Origin: Sphingomonadales bacterium
Lineage (GTDB): Bacteria; Pseudomonadota; Alphaproteobacteria; Sphingomonadales; Sphingomonadaceae
DNA length: 39,110 nucleotides
Direction: 5' to 3'
Assembly (NCBI GenBank): GCA_005773165.1
Contig: SXHP01000059.1
Coordinates: forward strand, 1-39,110
Positions within the stretch are counted from its first letter, which is position 1. The number at the start of each line of letters is the position of its first letter. Below the pieces are notes generated by a model. The model ran no database searches. It saw only the letters and a program-made list of their open reading frames with translations, and was not told where the DNA came from. This document shows positions 32,788 through 39,110 of this stretch, piece by piece. The position numbers were made by a program, and so were the translations under genes.

Positions 32788-35787
32788 ATGAGAGCAGGTT
32801 TCAAAGCCATGTGTTTGGCGGGCGTCATGAGCGGCGCGGTGTCGAGCGGAGCGGCGTGGGCGCAGGTCACGGAGCCCGCTCCGGAGACTGCCGCTGCGGC
32901 GGCGGCGGAGCCTTCCGAGCCGGCAGCGGCTGCTTCTGACATCGTCGTGACCGGCAGCCGCCTCACCACGGGCTTTACCGCCCCTACGCCGGTCACGGTG
33001 GCCTCGGCCGACGACCTCAAGGCCGCCTCGCCCAACAATCTCGCTGACGGTCTGGCGCAGTTGCCGCAATTCACGAGCAGCAACCGAACCGCCGTGGGCG
33101 TACCCTCGGTCGCCATCGGTACGACCGGTCAGAACCTCCTCAACCTGCGGGGGCTCGGCTTCAACCGCAACCTGGTGCTGCTCGACGGGCAGCGCATCGT
33201 CTCAACGAACCAGATCGGGTCGGTCGACGCGAACGTCCTCCCGCAGGGCATCGTCCGGCGCGTCGAGACGGTCACCGGCGGCGCATCGGCGGCCTATGGC
33301 TCGGACGCCATCTCGGGCGTCGTCAACTTCATCCTCGACCGCACGGTCGCGGGGCTGAAGGCCGAGGCCAATGCCGGCATTTCGACTTATGGCGACTTGC
33401 CGACCTATCTGGGTTCGCTGAGCTTCGGCAAGTCGTTCATGGAGGGCCGGCTGAACGTCGTCGTGAGCGGCGAATATTTCAACCAGGACGGTCTCGACGG
33501 CGATCGGCCGACGGGTCGCGACTGGTATGATCGCCCTGTCGGCCGCATCGCCAACCCGAACTTCAGCGCGACGATCAACCCTGCGACCGGGCTCCCGGTC
33601 AATGGTCCCCGCTTCCTGCTGGCCAACGACATTCGCGCTTCGGTCGGAGCTCCTGGCGGCGTCATAGTCGACGGGAGCGGCGTGCTGAGGACCGGGCCGC
33701 TCGCCTTCACCCGCTTTCTCCCAGGCGGCGCGACCACGCGCTACGACACCGGTTCGCTATTCGGCTCCGCGTTCCAATCAGGCGGCGATGGCGGCAAGGT
33801 CAACGTCTCGCTCGTTCCGAACCAGGAGCGCTACAACGTCTTCGCCGGGATCAATTACGAGTTCTCCGACGCGCTGTCGTTCCACGCCGATGTCATTCAC
33901 GCGCGCACCCACACCCTCCAGCGCGCCTTCACCGAACCCGAGACCGCGGCCGCGCGCTTCACCATCTTCCGCGATAACTTCTTCCTGCCCGCCGCCGTGC
34001 GTGCGCAGATGGTCGCGCTCAACCTCCAGTCGATCGGGGTCGGACGTTATGAGACCGATTTCCCGCTCGTCGAGTTGGAATATGACACCAAGCTCTATCG
34101 CGGCAGCTTCGGCTTCGATGGGAAGCTGGGCGGCCGGTGGAACTGGGACGCCAATTACAGCTACGGTCGCACGGACCAGCGTGCGACCGAGGGTAACAAC
34201 CCGATCAGCCGCAACCTCTACTCCGCCGCCGACGTCGTCGCCGACGCGAACGGCAACCCGGTCTGCCGCATCCGGACCCAACCGGTCCCGGCCGGGCTCG
34301 ATCCGGTGTTCGTCGCTCAGGATGCGGCCTGCGTGCCGCTCAACATCTTCGGCGAAGGCGCGCCGAGCGCGGCGGCCGTCGACTACGTCCTTGGCGATAC
34401 CTTCAAGGACCTGCGCCAGACCCAGCACAATGTCGCGGTCAACCTTCGCGGCGATCTCGGCGATTCGCTCAAGTTCTCCGCGACGCCGATCTCGCTCGCC
34501 TTCGGGGCGGAGTACCGGCAGGACAAGGCGAGCCAGACGGTCGACGACCTCTCGCTCCTGACCAATAACTTCGCCGGCCTGCGCGGCGCGCCCGCTGGCC
34601 AGAACAACCGTCAGGGCGCTTATCGGTTCTTCAATCCCCAGCCCTTCAACGGCAAGATCGAAGTCAAGGAAGCGTATGCGGAGATCGGCATACCGCTGGT
34701 CGAGGACAGCTTCTTCAGCCTGCTCGACGTCAACGCGGCGGTTCGCTACGCCGACTACAAGACGAGCGGGCTGTCACGCGCGATCGTCAATGGGGCGCTG
34801 ACCCCGCCGACCCAGGCGAGCAGCAACTTCAACGCGACGACCTGGAAGATCGGAGGCAATTTCGCGCCGATCGAGGACGTGCGGTTCCGCATCACGCGGT
34901 CGCGGGACATCCGGTCGCCCAACATCCTCGACCTCTATAATGGCAGCCAATTCTCGAGCAGCACGGCCACCTATGTCGCACCGCCGAACACCGTCGCGAC
35001 GACCGGACCCATCTTCCAGCTGACGATCGGCAACCCCAATCTGACGCCGGAAAAGGCCGACACGCTGACCTTCGGCGCGGTGCTCAAGCCGCGCTTCCTG
35101 CCCGGCTTCCAGGCCTCGGTCGACTTCTACGATATCAAGCTGAAGAACGCGATCGGCAGCCTTGCGGCTCAGCAGCAGATCAATCTGTGCGCTTCGGGCA
35201 ACCAGACCTTTTGCGCCTTGCAAAGCTTCGCGAACGGCGTGCTGACGGTGCTGACGCCGCCCCAGAACCTGAACGTCCAGCGCGTGCAGGGATATGACAT
35301 CGAAGCGCAGTACAACGTCGACACCGATGCGGGCCGGTTTGGCCTGCGAGGCTTCCTCAACATCAATACCAAGGACTTCATTCAGCCCGCCGTCGGCGCC
35401 CGCATCAACCTGCGCGGCGGCGGCGCGCAGACCACCTACCTTTGGCAGCTCAACCCGAAATGGCGCGCGACGGTCCAGTTCAATTATGAGGGGGAGACCT
35501 TCGGGCTGTTCGTCCAGGAGCGCTTCATCTCCAAGTCGAATATCGATGCCAACTTCGTCGAAGGCATCGATATCAACGAGAACGACATCCCGGCGATCGC
35601 CTATACCGACGTCACGGGCACGGCGAAGGTGAAGGGGCTCGGCGAGTTCTTCCTGACCATCACCAACCTGCTCGATACCGACCCGCCGGTTTCACCGCTC
35701 CCGACGACGACCTTCTCCGTCCCGTATGCCAGCACCTACGACGCCGTCGGTCGCACCTTCACCGTGGGCCTTCGGGTCAGGATGTGA
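32788..35787 (+). CDS. TonB-dependent outer-membrane receptor
   Basis: A 999-residue receptor: signal peptide ending at AWAQ, an Ala/Pro/Glu-rich spacer, a TonB box (SDIVVTGSR, about residues 50-58), a plug domain (ADGLAQLPQF, LRGLGFNRNLVLLDGQRI, GASAAYGSDAISGVVNFIL) and a long beta-barrel ending in RTFTVGLRVRM. The size and the plug type resemble receptors for oligosaccharides, aromatic or plant compounds in sphingomonads rather than siderophore receptors; the ligand is unknown. AGGAG seven bases upstream of the ATG fixes the start. It is divergent from the lyase operon and probably shares its regulation. Confidence 0.9.
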   Translation: MRAGFKAMCLAGVMSGAVSSGAAWAQVTEPAPETAAAAAAEPSEPAAAASDIVVTGSRLTTGFTAPTPVTVASADDLKAASPNNLADGLAQLPQFTSSNRTAVGVPSVAIGTTGQNLLNLRGLGFNRNLVLLDGQRIVSTNQIGSVDANVLPQGIVRRVETVTGGASAAYGSDAISGVVNFILDRTVAGLKAEANAGISTYGDLPTYLGSLSFGKSFMEGRLNVVVSGEYFNQDGLDGDRPTGRDWYDRPVGRIANPNFSATINPATGLPVNGPRFLLANDIRASVGAPGGVIVDGSGVLRTGPLAFTRFLPGGATTRYDTGSLFGSAFQSGGDGGKVNVSLVPNQERYNVFAGINYEFSDALSFHADVIHARTHTLQRAFTEPETAAARFTIFRDNFFLPAAVRAQMVALNLQSIGVGRYETDFPLVELEYDTKLYRGSFGFDGKLGGRWNWDANYSYGRTDQRATEGNNPISRNLYSAADVVADANGNPVCRIRTQPVPAGLDPVFVAQDAACVPLNIFGEGAPSAAAVDYVLGDTFKDLRQTQHNVAVNLRGDLGDSLKFSATPISLAFGAEYRQDKASQTVDDLSLLTNNFAGLRGAPAGQNNRQGAYRFFNPQPFNGKIEVKEAYAEIGIPLVEDSFFSLLDVNAAVRYADYKTSGLSRAIVNGALTPPTQASSNFNATTWKIGGNFAPIEDVRFRITRSRDIRSPNILDLYNGSQFSSSTATYVAPPNTVATTGPIFQLTIGNPNLTPEKADTLTFGAVLKPRFLPGFQASVDFYDIKLKNAIGSLAAQQQINLCASGNQTFCALQSFANGVLTVLTPPQNLNVQRVQGYDIEAQYNVDTDAGRFGLRGFLNINTKDFIQPAVGARINLRGGGAQTTYLWQLNPKWRATVQFNYEGETFGLFVQERFISKSNIDANFVEGIDINENDIPAIAYTDVTGTAKVKGLGEFFLTITNLLDTDPPVSPLPTTTFSVPYASTYDAVGRTFTVGLRVRM

Positions 35788-35854
35788 GCTTCGAAAGGCG
35801 TCGTGGCCCCGCCGCACCCAAGTCCGCTGTGGCGAGCGTGATCGCATAAGGGGG

Positions 35855-35882
35855 ATCGGCCCGCCCGAAAGGGCGGGCCGAT
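35855..35882 (+). terminator. Strong hairpin after the TonB receptor gene
   Basis: ATCGGCCCGCCC and its exact complement form a 12-base stem with a GAAA loop, 67 bases past the receptor's stop. The following bases are TGATGTGAG, so no U-tract is present; it may act as an atypical terminator or protect the mRNA end. Confidence 0.6.
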
Positions 35883-35962
35883 TGATGTGAGCCGCCCTCC
35901 CACGTCGTAGTTTCAGGCACCGGCACAACAAGACTGAGAAGCCAAATCGTGAGATCGTCGGC

Positions 35963-36907
35963 ATGAGCGGTTTGGAGCAGATTGAAGCGAAGCTCGGCTC
36001 AGGACCTGATCGCGCCCGCGCGATCGTGGCGGAGATCTACGGTCCGGGCGCCCATTTCGCGGTGGCGGACGCGTCCGGTGTCCGGCTCGATTCCGTCTGG
36101 GAGGTTAATGCGGCCGAGCAGCCGACCTTCACGGGCGCGCTGCAGGCCTTCGCCGCGCGGACGAAGACCAGCTTGGCGCAATGCCCCCTTGCGATCTGCG
36201 CCGCGGGAGCGGTCAAGCCGGACGTCATCCGCATCACCAACGGCAGCTGGTTCGTATCGCGGGCGGGGCTGTGCGCGGTGACCGGCGGCGAGGTGCTCCT
36301 GCTCAACGACGTCGCCGCGATGGCCTGGGCCACCGCCGATGCGCCGCGGCACGCCTGCAAGCCGATCGGAGCGGGTCTCGCGGCGTCCGGCGGCCGGCCG
36401 CAGGTCATCCTCTGGGTCGGCAGCGGCGTTGGCGCCGCGGCCCTCGTGCGCGACGGCGATCGCGTGGCGCGGGTCATCGATACCGAGGCCGGGCACGTTT
36501 CGTTCGCGGCGGCGACGCCGGAAGAGTGGGCGGTGTCGGAGCAGTTGCGCAGGATACACGGGCACTGCTCGGCGGAGCGGATCATCGGTCTTTCGGTCCC
36601 GACATCGACCCGCATCGAGCTGCCGGCCGGAATCGTGATCGCCGATCTGCAGCTGGGCGCGCTCGCGTCTCTAGCGGGCGATCTCGTGCTCGCCTACGCC
36701 GCCTGGGGCGGCCTCTTCCTGGCGGGACCGGTTGCCGAACGGCTATCGGACGGCAGCCGCGCTGCTCGGTTCCGGGCCCGGTTCGCGGCCAAGGGCCGGA
36801 TGCGCAAGCTGCTCGACACTACGCCGATCTGGCTGCTGTCGGAACGCTATCTCGCGCTGCGCGGCGCGCTCGCCGCGCTTCGCGCACAGCAGTCGAGTGC
36901 CGCGTGA
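35963..36907 (+). CDS. Glucokinase-like protein with degenerate ATP site
   Basis: A 314-residue member of the bacterial glucokinase (Glk) family. Recognisable parts are AGAVKPDVIRITNGSW (substrate loop), LLNDVAAMA with the catalytic Asp, GHVSFAAATPEEW, HCSAERI, and AYAAWGGLFLAGPVAERL near the C-terminus. However, the phosphate-1 motif near the N-terminus, normally DxGGTxxR, reads AEIYGPGAHFAVA, and the second glycine-rich loop is WVGSGVGAAAL. Hexose phosphorylation is therefore doubtful; a sensor or regulatory role, or decay, is possible. It begins the Entner-Doudoroff operon; zwf follows 20 bases after. The ribosome site is weak. Confidence 0.72.
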   Translation: MSGLEQIEAKLGSGPDRARAIVAEIYGPGAHFAVADASGVRLDSVWEVNAAEQPTFTGALQAFAARTKTSLAQCPLAICAAGAVKPDVIRITNGSWFVSRAGLCAVTGGEVLLLNDVAAMAWATADAPRHACKPIGAGLAASGGRPQVILWVGSGVGAAALVRDGDRVARVIDTEAGHVSFAAATPEEWAVSEQLRRIHGHCSAERIIGLSVPTSTRIELPAGIVIADLQLGALASLAGDLVLAYAAWGGLFLAGPVAERLSDGSRAARFRARFAAKGRMRKLLDTTPIWLLSERYLALRGALAALRAQQSSAA

Positions 36908-36927
36908 CTAGGCTTCGGGCTGGAGCG

Positions 36928-38277
36928 GTGAGCGAGACGCTCGTCCTCTTCGGCGCGACGGGCGACCTCGCCCGGCGCATGCTGCTGCCGGCGCTCGCCG
37001 CGCTCGAGAACGATCGCGCGCTGCCCGCCGACTTCAGGATCGTCGCGACCGCGCGGGAGCCGCTCGACGGGGCGGCGTTCGCGGACCTCGTCGGTACGGC
37101 CGTGGCGAACTCGGGCGGTGCCGCACGGGTCACGCCCGAGGCGCTCGCAAGGCTGATTGCCCGCATAACATACATCGCCGCCGACCTCGCAGATACCGCT
37201 GAGCTCGGGCGGATCGCTGAAGCGGTCGAGGGGCGGCGGGCCGCGCTGTTCCTCTCGCTCGCGCCCGGCCTGTTCGAGCGGACCACCGCAGCCCTAGTCG
37301 AATACGGCCTCGCCGGCGACACGACGCGGCTCGCACTCGAGAAGCCGCTCGGCTCCGATCTCGCGTCGAGCAGGGTCGTGAACGACGCGGCGGCGCGCGC
37401 CTTCGCGGAGGATCGCATCTTCCGCATCGACCAGGTCCAGATCACGGTGGCTGAGACGGTCGGGCTCGAAGGCCGGGGCGGGTACTTCGACGGGGCGGGC
37501 CTGCTGCGAGACATGGTCCAGAACCATCTCCTGCAGCTGCTGGCGCTCGTCGCGATGGAGCCGCCCGCGAGGCTCGCCGCCACTTCGATCCGCGACGAAA
37601 AGCTGAAGGTTCTGCAAGCCCTGCGGCCGATCGACGCGACGAGCCTGCCCGGCCACGCCGTGTTCGGTCAGTATGCCGCCGGCGCGGTCGCTGGCGAGCT
37701 CGCGTCGAGCTACGCCGACGACCTCGGCCGGGCCTCCAGAACCGAAACCTTCGTCGCGATCAAGGCGCATGTCGACAACTGGCGTTGGAAGGACGTGCCC
37801 TTCTACCTGCGCTCGGGAAAGCGGTTGCCGGTCCGCCGCTCGGAAATCCTGATCCAGCTCCGCGAGGTGCCGCACTCGATCTTCGCGGAGCATGGGGGAC
37901 GGGTCTGGCCGAACAAGATCGTTATCCGTCTGCAGCCCGACGAGAATGTGCAGATCCTCATGATGGCGAAGGAGCCGGGCCTCGATCGGGAGGGCGTACA
38001 GCTTCGCGAGGTGCCGCTCGATCTCGGCACGACAAATCCGTTCGCCACGGCGCAGCGCCGTCTCGCCTACGAGCGGCTGCTGCTCGACCTGATCGAGGGA
38101 GATCCCACGCTGTTCGTACGTCGGGACGAGATCGAGGCGCAGTGGACCTGGATCGACGGTATTCGCGACGCATGGCGCACGAACGCCATGCCGCTGCAAT
38201 CCTATGCAGCGGGAAGCTGGGGGCCGTCGGCGGGGATCGCTCTCATCGAACGCGACGGCAGGAGCTGGCATGACTGA
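36928..38277 (+). CDS. zwf: Glucose-6-phosphate 1-dehydrogenase homologue with internal deletion
   Basis: A 449-residue Zwf homologue. The N-terminal Rossmann motif LFGATGDLARRMLLPAL, LALEKPLGSDL and the long C-terminal domain (RDMVQNHLLQLLALVAMEPP, ETFVAIKAHVDNWRWKDVPF, FYLRSGKRL, WGPSAGIALI) are all well kept. Around residue 168 the text jumps from RIFRID to QVQITVAE: the ~31 residues that normally lie between, including the signature DHYLGKE that binds substrate, are absent although the frame continues. Typical Zwf is about 480-490 residues. G6P oxidation by this copy is questionable. GTG start; pgl overlaps the 3' end by eight bases. Confidence 0.83.
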   Translation: MSETLVLFGATGDLARRMLLPALAALENDRALPADFRIVATAREPLDGAAFADLVGTAVANSGGAARVTPEALARLIARITYIAADLADTAELGRIAEAVEGRRAALFLSLAPGLFERTTAALVEYGLAGDTTRLALEKPLGSDLASSRVVNDAAARAFAEDRIFRIDQVQITVAETVGLEGRGGYFDGAGLLRDMVQNHLLQLLALVAMEPPARLAATSIRDEKLKVLQALRPIDATSLPGHAVFGQYAAGAVAGELASSYADDLGRASRTETFVAIKAHVDNWRWKDVPFYLRSGKRLPVRRSEILIQLREVPHSIFAEHGGRVWPNKIVIRLQPDENVQILMMAKEPGLDREGVQLREVPLDLGTTNPFATAQRRLAYERLLLDLIEGDPTLFVRRDEIEAQWTWIDGIRDAWRTNAMPLQSYAAGSWGPSAGIALIERDGRSWHD

Positions 38278-38884
38278 CCCCGTGCTGAGGCTTGACGCGA
38301 CGATCGACGCGATCGCCGCGCATGTGGTCGACAGGATAGTCCCGCACGCACGTCCGGCGATCGCGCTGACGGGCGGCGGAACACCGGTGCTCATCCTGGA
38401 AGAGCTCGCGCGCCGGCCCTTGCGGTGGGGGTCCGTCGAGATCACGCTCGTCGACGACCGGCTCGTCGAGCCGTCGCACCCGGCTAGCAATCTCGGCCTC
38501 CTGACGCGGCTTCTCGGCCCCACGGGCGCGCAGATCCGGCCGCTCGCGGAAGGTCCCATCGATCGCCTGTTCGACCTGGTCTGGTGCGGAATGGGCGCCG
38601 ACGGCCATGTGGCGTCCATCTTCCCGCAGCCTCCGCTGTCGGACGATGCGCCTCCTGCCGTGATACGGATCGTCCCGGACCCACTGCCCCCATCCGCGCC
38701 TTACCCGCGGCTCACCCTCAACATGGCGGCCCTGACCCGGACCCGCGAACTGTTGATCGTCGTGGCAGGCGAAGACAAGCGGCGCATGATCGATCGTGCT
38801 CTTGAGGGTGACCTGACGCTGCCCGTCGGGCGGCTGATCGCGCGGGCTGATTGTCCCATCACCATCTTCTGGAGTGCGCGATGA
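38270..38884 (+). CDS. pgl: 6-phosphogluconolactonase (Pgl/DevB type)
   Basis: A 204-residue hydrolase that opens 6-phosphogluconolactone to 6-phosphogluconate. Family motifs are TGGGTPVLILEEL, VEITLVDDRLVEPSHPASN (usually TDERxVP) and WCGMGADGHVASIFP, with the C-terminal LTLNMAALTRTRELL. It is somewhat shorter than typical members (230-240). GGAG precedes the ATG at 38270, inside the zwf end, and its stop overlaps edd (ATGA), so it is coupled to both. Confidence 0.83.
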   Translation: MTDPVLRLDATIDAIAAHVVDRIVPHARPAIALTGGGTPVLILEELARRPLRWGSVEITLVDDRLVEPSHPASNLGLLTRLLGPTGAQIRPLAEGPIDRLFDLVWCGMGADGHVASIFPQPPLSDDAPPAVIRIVPDPLPPSAPYPRLTLNMAALTRTRELLIVVAGEDKRRMIDRALEGDLTLPVGRLIARADCPITIFWSAR

Positions 38885-39110
38885 GCATCCACCCCGTGGT
38901 CGCCGCGGTGACCGAGCGCATCGTCGATCGCAGCCGCGACAGCCGACGTGCCTATGTCGAGCTCATCGAGCGCGAGCGTGATCACGGCTTGAGCCGCCCG
39001 CGCCTGTCCTGCGGCAACCTGGCCCATGGCTTCGCCGCGGCCGAGAAGGACAAGCCGGCGATCCGTGGCGGCCGTGCTCCCAACATCGGCATAGTCACCG
39101 CCTACAACGA
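38881..39110 (+). CDS. edd: Phosphogluconate dehydratase, N-terminal part (partial)
   Basis: The first 76 codons of Edd, cut by the window edge. IVDRSRDSRRAYVELIERER and LSCGNLAHGFAA match the N-terminus of 6-phosphogluconate dehydratase, which makes 2-keto-3-deoxy-6-phosphogluconate in the Entner-Doudoroff path; the Cys of SCGNLAHG is a conserved early residue. It is the fourth gene of the operon (glk-like, zwf, pgl, edd), in an ATGA overlap with pgl. Confidence 0.85.
   Translation, partial: MSIHPVVAAVTERIVDRSRDSRRAYVELIERERDHGLSRPRLSCGNLAHGFAAAEKDKPAIRGGRAPNIGIVTAYN

Noticed and set aside
36928-38277. zwf as a frameshifted pseudogene
   Set aside because: The frame is continuous with full conservation on both sides of residue 168; it is an in-frame loss, so I called it a CDS with a deletion.
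37294-38619. Minus-strand frame of 441 codons opposite zwf/pgl
   Set aside because: No motif and antisense to two well-conserved enzymes.
1-39110. CRISPR arrays, rRNA genes, insertion sequences
   Set aside because: No regularly spaced identical repeats of CRISPR type, no rRNA-like sequence and no transposase or terminal inverted repeats were found.

Overview
The window is GC-rich DNA of alphaproteobacterial, sphingomonad-like character. The signs are dense GTG/ATG gene overlaps, a RepA/ParA/ParB backbone with a strawberry-notch gene beside it, an F-type (MPF-F) conjugation operon and a large TonB-dependent receptor. It reads as part of a conjugative plasmid or megaplasmid that carries metabolic cargo. 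The genus is inferred from gene content only.

Layout. (1) Positions 1-2370, minus strand: the N-terminal part of a strawberry-notch-like methyltransferase/helicase, then a Toprim primase-like protein. The first ~50 bases look foreign, a piece of a tripartite-tricarboxylate (Bug/TctC) binding protein. (2) 2425-6410, plus strand: an iteron origin (six CCTGAC-N5-GGGGG repeats), an inverted-repeat operator, repA, then parA and parB with TTTGCACCGGTGCAAA palindromes on both sides of parA. Further iterons lie in reverse orientation downstream of repA and inside parB. (3) 6508-8276, minus strand: a lytic transglycosylase, a Cro/C1-type HTH protein with a clear promoter and structured leader, and a small unknown protein. 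(4) 8593-27347, plus strand: one long, tightly overlapping transfer operon in the order traA-L-E-K-B-dsbC-traV-traC-orf-trbI-S26 peptidase-traW-orf-traU-trbC-traN-orf-traF-traH-traG. It encodes the pilus, the core complex, the ATPase and mating-pair stabilisation. Relaxase, coupling protein and a recognised oriT are not visible. (5) 27331-28540: two small minus-strand genes, a gene-free stretch with two strongly folded elements, and a plus-strand paralogue of the small protein at 7911-8276, so the transfer block is bracketed by two related genes. (6) 28494-35787: a minus-strand operon (fumarase/aspartase-superfamily lyase, LysR regulator, Gfo/Idh/MocA oxidoreductase, VOC protein), divergent from a TonB-dependent receptor. 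(7) 35963-39110, plus strand: an Entner-Doudoroff operon (glucokinase-like, zwf, pgl, start of edd).

How it fits together. Regions 1-5 are a self-replicating, partitioned, conjugative backbone. Regions 6-7 are cargo: uptake of an unknown compound, its processing by a lyase and an oxidoreductase, and entry of sugars into the Entner-Doudoroff route. The most notable oddities are a Zwf missing, in frame, the stretch with the DHYLGKE active-site signature; a neighbouring glucokinase homologue without its phosphate-binding motif; iterons recruited into the parB reading frame; and a ~108-nt structured element at 27897-28004.
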